Shown: positions 44,800 to 54,989 of the stretch, in pieces
How the letters are laid out: every line of letters starts with the position of its first letter
How positions within the stretch are numbered: position 1 is the stretch's first letter
Source of the DNA: Diatrype stigma
Taxonomy: Eukaryota; Ascomycota; Sordariomycetes; Xylariales; Diatrypaceae
DNA: 64,000 bases
Direction of reading: 5' to 3'
NCBI GenBank assembly: GCA_022225965.2
Contig: JAKJXP020000021.1
Span: 434,001-498,000, forward strand
Made by a program: the position numbers and the translations under genes
Notes under the pieces: model-generated
The model's database searches: none
What the model was told of the DNA's origin: nothing
What the model saw: the letters and a program-made list of their open reading frames with translations, nothing else

Positions 44800-47700
44800 C
44801 TTCACTTTTGCCGAAGATTTCCACTAATAACTAGCACAACACCTTACTCTCGTAGGTCTGCCTTAGGAGGAGTATTCTGTGTATACAGCATTGGAACCGC
44901 TATCACTTATACAACAACGCAGCCATTTGCTCTCTGCTACTGTAGCGAAGAAGGAACAATGAAAAGAGAATGGCAAGAATGTCAAGCCAGATAGAACACG
45001 GAATACCAGCACGCATTTAAAAGCTGTCGTCAGAATTGTCATCATTGTTCCCGTGACCTCTTTTTCATATATATGTAGCTCGGCTTGACGCGGGCTCCTC
45101 CAAAGCCATGACGCATGGAATCCTCCAATCGGAAAACAAAGAAAGTAGGCGGCTACTCGCGGAGCCCATTCTTTCAACGACCTTCCGTACAGTCGGAATA
45201 GCCCCGTCATAAAAGCTGACCCGACCGCCAGCTCTCGTCCCCGTCTTTTTCTCCTGTTTCCATATTGGCGGTTGGAGGGCGGGGCAATCCCACCGATCTT
45301 CATACCGCAAGTGTATCTACGCGAGGTGTGATGACATTCCGAGGAGGTGGTGACAGACCGACAGAGGGTGGGTTGCTGTTGTTAACTACTCACATATTTG
45401 CTGCCAATTGATGGCAATGCAGCATTTGTATTGTAACACACATCCAATGCTTCAACCCGTAGTGATAGGATGGATAGCTAAACAAAACATAGATATTGGC
45501 CAACCTATCATTGCCTTTTCCAGGCTCTGGGGGTCGGGATCGACACCGCATCTGCGTGGTCGTGTGCAAGCAGCAAAGTTGGCTTTGGCATAATGTCGCA
45601 CAACATGACTATGCAATGATGACGATTGGATATGTTGCTAACTGGAACCTTGAACGTTAGACTTGACACCTGCACCTCCGGCCCTACTGAGCCCGCGGGA
45701 TACTGAAGTTACAGGCGAAGTAACGTGGGGTAACAAGACAATATATAGTATGCACTTGAAGCAGGTGGTCTTGAGGAAATAATTGTTAGGTTGACTGCAT
45801 CATTGATTTAGGGGCGTTTTAAATATAGTTCCTCAACCTTGATTGGGTACAATGAGGGGAGGTTGAAGGTCTGCCCTGCTGCGCCAGCGTTTAGTTAATT
45901 AAATGAACGCCCTGATGCACAGCCACGAGATCATTACAAAATCTCGTATGTTCGCTTAAAGTGATGATATCTGTTTGATCTGGTAATTTTAGCAGTATTC
46001 AACTTCTAGGAAGCTACAGGCTATCTTTGTGGCGTTCAATAAGTCAACGACTAAAAATACAAGCCAAGATATTTTTACCTACTCGGCCTGTCGGCAAGAG
46101 CGAACGGGCTTTCATGATTCCCGGCAGTCCGGGTGGTAGGCAGTGTTCAGACGGAGATGTCGGGCGTAATGTCCGCAGTTCCTGTACAATTCTGTAGTTA
46201 CATCCTAAGGTCGTTTAATCGGTAAGTTTACAACTGCTGTGTCTGTATATACCGTGATATATATCAACATTATCAGATCGAGCAGTTAGCTATAATGATA
46301 TTCATGTGAAATCCTGCCTCATGGGGGTAGTTATCAGAAGATTTGACAGTATTCGGGGTCTCGCATCCACCCCAATTAACGCCAATTAATTATACATACT
46401 ATATGTACCTAACTAGGTACAGCATGACTATGCGCCCCACATCTCAAACACGAAACCCGCCGTGGGGCAGCCGATCGGTAGCTGCCGTATTGATGGTAGA
46501 TGTTCAAGATAAGCGCCATTCCGGGTTAGCACAACTCACAGCAGGCCTGCACTAACGCAGTAGAGACGGTTGGCAGGGGTGGGCAGGGCCTGGCGGGGCT
46601 TAGGTATCATACTAGGTAGCTCGTCAGGGGTCATTGGAAGTTGGTGCCAATGCAAATGCAACGATACATTCTGATATCCGGCATATTGCAAAGTTCCTGG
46701 GCCCGGGCCTGCAGTCCTTGACCTTGAACATTGGCCTGTAATTGGCCTGCAATGTGCAACTTCAATTGACCTCTAACGCGCCCGCTTTTGCTTCTGCCCG
46801 ACCATGGAACCAGCTGATTGGGCCCCCAATCAAGTAGGTATTGTACTTGTACCGATGTAGAAAGAGCGCTGATAGGGCTCGTATAACCTGTTCGTATTGT
46901 ACAATGCCAGAATACCTACTTTGTACATCCGTAGTTAATTACAGCAGGCGGTAGTTACATACCTAGATAGAGCTGATGGTAGGTCGAAACTGTACATGTA
47001 GGTATGTATGTAGGTGTATGTATCTCGCCGTCGTAATTATTGGCCCGAATTCCTCAGACACCCTTCTCCCTTGTTGAAACATCCTCTGGACACCACCAAG
47101 AAAACCACAATCTCTCCTCTCCCACTCTTTTTTGTTTGAGTTGGTCAGTTTAAGCTGCTACGAACTCTCTCTCACACACTCCCTCTCTCACACTCTCTTG
47201 CGCGTGTTTCCAGCTGGGCCTGTCATTGATTTTCAGAGGAAGAAGAAGAAGAAGAAGAAGAAGAGAACGAACTAAAGAAGAGACAGTCGAGTCAACAAGA
47301 CCATCCCCCTCTTTTTTATATACAAATTGTCACGAAACGAGGAAGGAAGATAAAACTACCTGCCTCTACGACACCCCCGTGGGGATTAACTATCATCCTG
47401 TGTCATTCTCTTGTCGCTGTGTCACTCTTTCCTCTGGTTGGACTACCCGAAACCCAGCCAGGCGTATAGTATAAACCCTACCTAGGTACGGCCTACCTAC
47501 AATCATTACTCGATTCTCTCGGTCTTTCCCCACGCCCTTTCCTGGAAAGGTTGTCGCCTGTCGACAGATCGAGTTATATTCCACGACAATCTGGATATCT
47601 CCGCGACTAGCACCCGACCGACCGGCACCGACTCCTGTAACTACCAACGCCATCACAGCCCTACTTCGATCTAGACTTACATCAACTATTTGTTAGTAGT

Positions 47701-47912
47701 TGGGTAGTATAGTGTAGTGTAGTGCAGCTGGTAGTGATATAAATTGTATACATACTCATTAGTATATAACTACACGCGCATATACACACCACCACCACCG
47801 AGTGACCGACACAGACGACCGATAACGCAAGCTACTACGATACGAATTGATGAAACGACGTTGACACGTGTGACGAACGGAGAGGGAGAAGAAGAAGGAA
47901 AAAACCGCCACG
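44800..47912. other. Long intergenic region and probable leader of the membrane-protein gene
   Basis: About 3.1 kb. The last 850 bases look like a long pyrimidine-rich leader with a (GAA)n tract at about 47236-47265, several short upstream open frames, and a TACCTAGGTA palindrome at 47479-47488. The 45-47 kb part is AT-rich with repeated TAGGTA/TACCTA words. No protein gene recognised. Confidence 0.5.
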
Positions 47913-48501
47913 ATGATCATCCCCTCCGACATACTGCATGGCCACGATGGTCGATCCATCGTCATGGCCACGACCTCGCCCTCTTCTTCGGGAATCCTCT
48001 CGCGAGCCGTGCACGAGATATCCGGCGCCGCCGCGAAATCGGCAGCGCCGTCCCGCTGGGTCCCTCACCTGATGGCGAGGTACCTCGGCGGTCTCCTGGC
48101 GCCGCGCGAGACGGAGAAGACCGAGGAGGAGTGCCACCCGCAGCCGAACATCGACCTCTGCGAAAAGCAGTCGGCTTCGTCGCACTTGGACGTTATCGTG
48201 CCCGTGTCTATAGTGTATGTCTCAGCCCCTCCACTTCTCGCTCCTCGCGCTCTCCTTCCCTCTCCCCTTTGCCTTCCTTTTCCTTTTTCCTCTCTGGACG
48301 GGCTGGTCTGGTCATTGACCGCTGACGCTCGTGAAAACCCACAGTGCTGTGCTCCTCATCGGCCTATTCGCCGTGCTGTTCTACTTGCACGTGCGGCGCC
48401 AGAAGCGCGACGAGGCCGAGTGGTCCTCCAAGAACAACCACGAGATGGAGGACTACGGAATCGAGCCGGTCGCCCCCTCCAAGGCCCACTCGCGACGGTG
48501 A
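47913..48501 (+). CDS. Single-pass membrane protein of unknown function
   Basis: Two exons (47913-48214 and 48345-48501; 130-bp intron GTATGT...ACAG), 152 residues. The N-terminal 85 residues are soluble, with VPHLMARYLGGLLAPR and the cysteine motif HPQPNIDLCEKQ. One transmembrane helix follows (VIVPVSIVAVLLIGLFAVLF), then a short basic cytoplasmic tail (HVRRQKRDEAEW...KNNHEMEDYGIEP). The intron splits the membrane helix, and joining the exons restores it perfectly, which supports the model. I recall fungal proteins with the same LCEKP-TM-HRRxxRK-(N)HxSxDFG pattern but no known function. ATG 47913 is the first in frame; an in-frame ATG lies 17 codons later (MATTSPSSSG). Confidence 0.8.
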
Positions 48502-49855
48502 TGATGGGATCGTGATGATTATGATGAACTTCTGTAAAAACCCACTTTGTTTTTTTGCACATGAAACCCCTACTTATCTACCTCACTCCCTGAGATGATT
48601 GATGGAGTGAAAGGGATCGGTTTGGTTATTCACTGTATATTGGAATGTGGTAGTTGTAGTTTTCTTTCTCGTCTTGGTTTTGCTAGCATAGCAGCAAGTG
48701 TCCCCTTATCTTGTCCCTTGCAGGCAGGCAGGCGAACAAGCTGGCAGGGCGGGCAGGCAGGCCTACAAGCTGGAAGCATCACATCGAGTTGTGTTTGTAG
48801 TTGTGGCGTGTTTTCGCCTCCATCTGGAATGACATTGGCCTGGCTTGGCTTGTCTACGAAAACACCAAAGCGCCGAGAGAAAGAGAGAAGTGTTAGGGAA
48901 GGAAGGGAGGGAGGGGGCTTCCGAGTTTCCGCGTTCGCATCCAAACAGCAAAAACCCAGGAGTAGCAAAAGAAAGAAAAAGGAAAAAAACTCCAGCTTAG
49001 CATTGTTCTTCGGGAGCGAGGAGTAGGTAGAAAACAAGGTAGTCAGGCGTTTTCCGGCTGAACCGACAAATCTCCATATCATTTCGTCTGCATTATCGTC
49101 GTCGTCATTATCGGCGTTTCATGTAAACTTCCTGTGATGTACATGCGTGTACACGGGTAGTTATATACTTCCCGAGCTGGCCTACCTGAAATTGTTCGCA
49201 GTCCGCATTGCACTCATGTGTTTGTCATGTTATGATGTTATGATGTAGTGAGCAGAGCAGAGGGCGTGCCTCCACCTCGGTATAGCCTAGCGGACTGGCC
49301 CGTCGCTACCTAGGTGTTGCTCATCATTCGAAGGCTTACACAACGTGTTAAATCCTCGCTCGTTTGACATCGCCATTGCCACGGAAATTGCAGAAGAATC
49401 AGAGGATCCGCATACATGCATCTGAGAAAAGAAGTCGAGTACATTTATCGTAGTCAGGGAAGGAAGGATTCCCGAACGATCCCCACGGTTTGTTGCTACT
49501 GGGTCACTATGCTCGAGAAGCTACAGCATTTCCTAAGACATGAAGACCCAGGTTGTATTCCACACCAAGTGTCCAAACTCCTCCCAAAACGTAGGCTGCT
49601 GTGCGTTGCTTGTTTGCTTGTTTGCTTGTTAGCTTGCTTGCCTATTTGCCCAGATCTGTGGCCGGCGCTCCCTGATACAGCCATGGATTCCATGGAACTC
49701 CCTAATGTGAAGCTATAGTCTACATCGCCTTGTGCTGCGTTCCCAGTGCGACTACTTTCCTATGTACATGCCACGCATGCCCGATGCAAATAACAAACCC
49801 AAACGCCTCGCTTGTTCCGCTTATTGTGTCAAGTGATAAGAGTGCCACAAACCCT
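48502..49855. other. Convergent intergenic region with short tandem repeats
   Basis: About 1.35 kb between the membrane-protein gene and the ARID gene. It contains GGCAGGCAGGC runs at 48721-48770 and a TTGCTTGT/TTGCTTGC run at 49607-49640. No gene recognised. Confidence 0.5.
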
Positions 49856-52800
49856 TTAATCTTCTAAACCCGATAACGCGCTCAATTGATTCAATATCAA
49901 CGCCCATTTTGGACTCTTGAGCGTCTGCAGAGCCCCAAATAGACTTTCCCGTATGGGAAGAGCAGGGAACGGATGTGAGGAAGGATCGTTGGGATCGCGT
50001 GCCTTCTCACCCAACCGCCTGAGCGTAGACACACCACAGGTGATGATATAGAGTACGTCCGTGTCATCTCGTGGTTGCGTCCTGGGATTCGCAGGCCGCG
50101 GTGCCGACTCAGTTTGGGTGCAGAGCGTGCGAATAAGCCGGAACAGATTGTGTGCAAACCCCTCGCCCGATGAAAGCCAACAGCGCGCTACGCCAGTCTC
50201 AGGTCCGGGCGCAAGTTGTGCGACTATATCGGCTGCGAGCAGTCCCTGCATGAGCATTGGCTTCCGAGCTTCGACGGTCGAGGGGAGACTAGCAGGGCGA
50301 CTCTCCTTGCTCTGGTCGGGGATTGGTGAGATAGCGAGGGCAAAAGTACGCGTTAAAAGTTCGTAAGGCCACGATGTCGACGCGTCGGCAGCAAATAGCA
50401 ACTTGAAATGAGTTCTATTCGGCTCATCACGGGCAAGAAGCTTGGCTAAAGAATCAACTGCATAAGGGAGATAAGGATGGAGGGCTGGCTCATACGGCGA
50501 AAAGACGACTCGACCATTGGTCAAGGCAGGAGCAGGCGTTGGCGCAAAGGCTAGCAGGAATTGAAGCAAGCATAGTGCCTGTTCTCGGCCGGGTAGTTCG
50601 AGGGATCCGGCGATATTAGATAGCATTATTATAACGTCTTTCATGAAATCAAGACAGTTGCTGCTGGTGCGGAGTAGGTTTTCGTGAGTGCCTAGGGAGC
50701 GAATTACGCTGCAGAGGAATCTGACCACGCTTTCATCGGCGATGACAGGTTGGTTTACCTCGATGAAAGACAGGTTACGCAAGATCGTAGTTATAGCTAG
50801 TAGTCGAGATACGGCACGCTCGAGCTCGTAATCAACATCACCAAATATTGAAACCTTCCGTATCGACATGTGAATTTCAGCCCGACAGAGTCTTGTCACG
50901 TCCTCGTATGAGCTGAGGTCTATTTCGTCGGATATCGGGTCGGCCTTCTCGGCCAGCAGGTCGACCTGCTCCTCGGCGCAGTCCAGTAGCGACTCGACTA
51001 GGTCATCGCAATGCCTCAAATCAATAGCCAAAGGCACGAGCGTATCTGCTGCCTTGGTCACAGTTGCAAGTGTATCCAGGGCTAACCGCACCTCTCCATG
51101 TATACCGGACTGTATACTTTTGGTAAGAGCATGGAGGTCAACAAGCCCGAGCTCCTGGGCAGGTGGAATGTCTGGTTTACATCTTTCCAACTCGGTGCCT
51201 AATTTTGTCAACGATGGGAGATCTAGCCCACCAAAGGTGTACTTGTCGACCTCCCGAGAGCAAGGAACGTATTCCTCTGGATCGGAGGAGAAGGGGCCCG
51301 GAAAAGGGAGAGCCGCGGTAGCATTGGCTTGGGCTGTGGTATCACCCTGTTGATGGGGAGGTGGCTGCATCGAGATGCTACCAGGCTTGACCACAGGCCC
51401 TGGAGAAGGCATGGGAAAATCGCCAGTCCCTGGAGTACTATCGATGCTCTTCGAGATGCTGCTTCTCGCATGCCCCGGTCCCGGTGTTGGTGTCGCATGT
51501 GCCGGCGGTTGAGACATCTGAGGGTGCTGGGGGGTTGAGAAGCCATTGGCTGTCGGGGGTGGTATCCCATGGGCCATCTGCTTCACTGGTGTTTGTACAT
51601 GTGGCTGTGGCATCTGTTGAGGCTGGCCAGGCTGCATAGGATGCCCTGGCTGCATCTGGCCCATCTGACCCATCTGACCCATCCGCTGCGGTTTTCCTTG
51701 ATTTGGCGTGCCCGGGCCCGGCATACCTTGTTGCTTCATATGCTGGGACAACCAGGCTTCCTCGAACTTCAGAAGATTCCGTTCGTATACAGCCTTTAAT
51801 TGACCGGGGGCGGTAGGCGACTGCTGGGGATTAAACCCTAGGGCGATTGCGATCTGAGGCCAACTATTCGTAGCCGAAACTTTCTGGTAGTACCCGAACT
51901 TGCAGACAGTGGAAAATATCTGAAGTAAGTGAAGCGGTCTACCTTCGATGATGGGGCTCGGATCCACGGGCAACTGCTTGGCGCTCATGAAGGCTATGAG
52001 GCTCTTGAGGAAGCCATCTGGATTCGTCACTCGCGAGACCTGTGGTGGTTGATGAGGGCGCATAGCTCCCGGCGGCATCTGGCCATTCTGCATTGGCATT
52101 CCTTGTTTTTGCATCATGCCACGGCCTTGCTGTGCCATATTCTGAACTTGCATTTGCGCCATCTGCATGTTCCCCATATTCCCCATATTAGGCATATTAG
52201 ACATGGCTCCCATGTTTCCCTGCTGAAATTTTTGTTGTAAAAATTGTTGGTACATCATGTTAGATTGGTCTATGCCACCACGGCCTTGCGCCTGCATTTG
52301 CTGCTGCATTTGTTGCATTTGATGCATCTGCTGGGGTGTGAGCATTTGGTTCGGGTGCATTTGCGGTCGAGGCTGGGGCTGCTGGCCCATATGTTGAGCC
52401 GCCATGAATTGCGGCATCTGGTTTTGAGGCATTGGTCTCCCGGGAGATGGAGAAGGAGCATAGCCCGGGTTGAAGTTTGGAGGGAAGTTCTGCTGTTGCA
52501 TTTGCTGCTGCATATAAGGGTTTGGCTGCGGTGTTCCGCTGTGCTCTGAAGGTACAGGAGACGGCTGATGATTGAAATGTTGCGAGGCTGGAGAGAAAGG
52601 ATGCGGCGATGCTGTGTTCACGCGACCCGGCACACTGCCGGGTCGGAGCTGATTGCCAGCCATGACAGGCGAAGGTGAGGCATTAGCTGACCCATTAGGC
52701 TGTAGATGAGGATAATGTTGGGGTTGGCCGGGGTTCGGCTGCGGCATCGCATTCGGCTGGAAGCCGGGAAAATGCGATTGCTGAGGTGTATCGGCGCGCG

Positions 52801-53161
52801 ACGTCGGCAGCATGCCCGGATTCTGGCGCGGCGACGCGCCGATGCTATCTTCTCTAGGTCGGGGTCGTTTCGAGGGAATGACGGGGTTGGTTTGGTATAC
52901 GGGATTCGAGAAGGCGGGTGAAGCGTTGCGCATCGGGCCGTTCTGCTGCATGGCGGCGGCCATCTGTTGGGGGTTGGCGAACTGACCGGCAGCGACAGCA
53001 GGGTTGAATTGGTTAGGATTCGCCATGAAGGCAGAAGGGTCCATCATCCCCCCAGCCGGTATAGGAGCAGCGGCCATGTTGTTTGGATCGTTCATATGTG
53101 AGAAGCCGTTATTGCCATTATGGTTCGGGACGGCAGAGGCGTCGTTCATCCAAGAGCTCAT
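49856..53161 (-). CDS. swi1: ARID-domain subunit of SWI/SNF chromatin remodeller (Swi1/Sol1-like)
   Basis: A single exon of 1,101 residues from ATG 53161. The N-terminal 375 residues are very rich in Asn, Gln, Met and Pro (QMHQMQQMQQQMQAQG, MGNMGNMQMAQMQVQ), a prion-like composition also known from yeast Swi1. The ARID DNA-binding domain lies at about 380-470: FLKSLIAFMSAKQLPVDPSP, then GRPLHLLQIFSTVCKFGYY, WPQIAIALGF and YERNLLKFEEAWL. A second Pro/Gln-rich linker precedes a helical C-terminal domain with TTILRNLSFIEVNQPVIAD, typical of the Swi1/ARID1 core. The protein would be the DNA-contacting subunit of nuclear SWI/SNF (BAF-type) remodelling. It is complete, with no frameshift. Upstream is an almost 8 kb region without genes. 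Confidence 0.93.
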   Translation of the reverse strand: MSSWMNDASAVPNHNGNNGFSHMNDPNNMAAAPIPAGGMMDPSAFMANPNQFNPAVAAGQFANPQQMAAAMQQNGPMRNASPAFSNPVYQTNPVIPSKRPRPREDSIGASPRQNPGMLPTSRADTPQQSHFPGFQPNAMPQPNPGQPQHYPHLQPNGSANASPSPVMAGNQLRPGSVPGRVNTASPHPFSPASQHFNHQPSPVPSEHSGTPQPNPYMQQQMQQQNFPPNFNPGYAPSPSPGRPMPQNQMPQFMAAQHMGQQPQPRPQMHPNQMLTPQQMHQMQQMQQQMQAQGRGGIDQSNMMYQQFLQQKFQQGNMGAMSNMPNMGNMGNMQMAQMQVQNMAQQGRGMMQKQGMPMQNGQMPPGAMRPHQPPQVSRVTNPDGFLKSLIAFMSAKQLPVDPSPIIEGRPLHLLQIFSTVCKFGYYQKVSATNSWPQIAIALGFNPQQSPTAPGQLKAVYERNLLKFEEAWLSQHMKQQGMPGPGTPNQGKPQRMGQMGQMGQMQPGHPMQPGQPQQMPQPHVQTPVKQMAHGIPPPTANGFSTPQHPQMSQPPAHATPTPGPGHARSSISKSIDSTPGTGDFPMPSPGPVVKPGSISMQPPPHQQGDTTAQANATAALPFPGPFSSDPEEYVPCSREVDKYTFGGLDLPSLTKLGTELERCKPDIPPAQELGLVDLHALTKSIQSGIHGEVRLALDTLATVTKAADTLVPLAIDLRHCDDLVESLLDCAEEQVDLLAEKADPISDEIDLSSYEDVTRLCRAEIHMSIRKVSIFGDVDYELERAVSRLLAITTILRNLSFIEVNQPVIADESVVRFLCSVIRSLGTHENLLRTSSNCLDFMKDVIIMLSNIAGSLELPGREQALCLLQFLLAFAPTPAPALTNGRVVFSPYEPALHPYLPYAVDSLAKLLARDEPNRTHFKLLFAADASTSWPYELLTRTFALAISPIPDQSKESRPASLPSTVEARKPMLMQGLLAADIVAQLAPGPETGVARCWLSSGEGFAHNLFRLIRTLCTQTESAPRPANPRTQPRDDTDVLYIITCGVSTLRRLGEKARDPNDPSSHPFPALPIRESLFGALQTLKSPKWALILNQLSALSGLED

Positions 53162-53658
53162 GACTGATGGGATTCACAGGTGGGAACCCATCTGACTTGA
53201 ACTAGCAGCAGGAGAATTATTAGTTAGGTCGCAGGTAGACGACGTCAGCAGCAACGAAGCTATCAATCAAGCAATGAATGACGATAGGTCCATTGAGATG
53301 AACCAGGGTAGAATGGAGATGATCAGTGTCACGGCCGAGTGCTGTCGCGATGGGAAAGGGACAAGTCGCGTCGCGGTCCAAGATTATGATGGATAGGTTC
53401 TGGGTTATGGGTTATGGGGGTAGTAAGTGACCAGACCACCGATGCGATCGGGGGGGGAGAAAAAAGAGAGAATAAAGTGCTAGTGCTAGTGCTAGGTTTC
53501 GGTGGTTGGATGTGTTGGGCGGACGGGGGTGTTCACTGCCACTGCCGGGTACTGCTGGGCTCTGCTTGGCTCTGCTAAATCAGCTCGATTTTAGCACCCA
53601 GACCAGCTGTAAAGCCCTAACCGCATACCTAGGTAGTGTATAGCAGGGCTTGCCGGGC

Positions 53659-53716
53659 AGGTAGTAGGAGCAGGCAGTAGCAGGTAGTAGCAGGTAGTAG
53701 CAGGCAGGTAGCAGCA
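53659..53716. repeat. GCAGGTAGTA-type tandem repeat
   Basis: Imperfect tandem units of AGCAGGTAGT/AGCAGGCAGT upstream of the ARID gene. Confidence 0.7.
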
Positions 53717-54790
53717 GTGGTTAGGCTTGGTGCCCAGGTGGTAGGCGGGGGTTATGGGGTGGAATAGTGGAACCCGGACTTCTGCTTGCTTCTTGGACCC
53801 GTAGTTTTCCTCTGCGCTCTGCATCTCACCAGCTCACTCTCACTCTCCGCTCACGCAATTCCACTCGTCTCCTCTTCCTCTCACTCGTCCTATCAACTTA
53901 CACGCTCTTCTATTCACTCGGTACCCAATTTTATTTCATCTTTCTGGATTTTCAACCGTGGGTGACCGTGCTTGATGCGCGAGTTGTGTAAGACGGAGTG
54001 GTGAGGGAGCGAGGGTCGGGGAGTAGGAGTGGGAGTGGGAGGAATAACTGCCCACGAGCAAGGGCGAGTAGAACAGAATAGCGATATTGTAAGAGTGTAT
54101 GTAAGGTATAGTGAATACCAGAGACACCAATACCAAATGGTCAACTACCTTGAGCAGTGAGACTTTTGGGATAAAAAACCATCAATGATGTTTATATCGC
54201 ATACCTACAAGTATGCTGCTATCTTGGCCAATGCTCATGCTACCAGAAAGGTACATCCAGTAGATGGACGAATGGATGGAGTATGGATGATGGGAAAGAT
54301 AAGGACGTGTATAGCTCAAGTAGGGTAACGGATTGTGTAAAACCAGTTGAATGCGACAGGATCAATGAGACCCTGGCATCCGTCAAGTTACAAGACGGCG
54401 CGCGTCGGCTTTCGGATGATGAAAATCAACGGCAGTGTGACAAGACAGATCCTCTTCTATTCGAGATCCATCCAGGATGCATCGGGCGGCCCGGGGACTG
54501 ATGGGGGTGGCAGACGCCGGGCGGAAGACGGAAGACGGAATGGAGGAGGACAGATGGAAAGCAGGTCTTACCTAAAGCGCGCTCTTCGGGAGTGTGATTG
54601 CCCTTCAAGATCGTTTGTCTTGCTTGGGCTCTCCCGGGTGGGCGTGTGTAGTGTGGTGTACGTACGTAGGCGGATGTGAATGTGTATAGTGCGTGTGGTG
54701 CGTGTGCGCGCGTGCGTGAATGCGTGAGAGCAACAAGTTTGTGTGGGTGGATTGAAGAGAGCGGTCTAGGAACGGGAAACACGCCGACGG

Positions 54791-54864
54791 CAGCAGCAGC
54801 AGCAACAACAGGACGGGACAGGACAGGACAGGACAGGCTTCGCTTCGCTTCGCTTGGCTTGGAC
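54791..54864. repeat. Three abutting microsatellites (CAG, GGACA, CTTCG)
   Basis: A (CAG)n run is followed directly by (GGACA)n and then by CTTCG and CTTGG units. Confidence 0.75.
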
Positions 54865-54956
54865 TCCGTGTGGCGTCTCTAGTTATCTGTCTCTGTCTAT
54901 CGAGTTTCTATTTTCTTTCGCGTGTCTGGGCTGCTTCTAACCAGCGGCTTGCTAAC

Positions 54957-54989
54957 TGGTGACTGGCTGGTGACTGGCTGGTGACTGGC
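54957..54989. repeat. 11-bp tandem repeat, three copies
   Basis: The unit TGGTGACTGGC occurs three times in a row without mismatch, followed by a partial copy. Confidence 0.85.
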
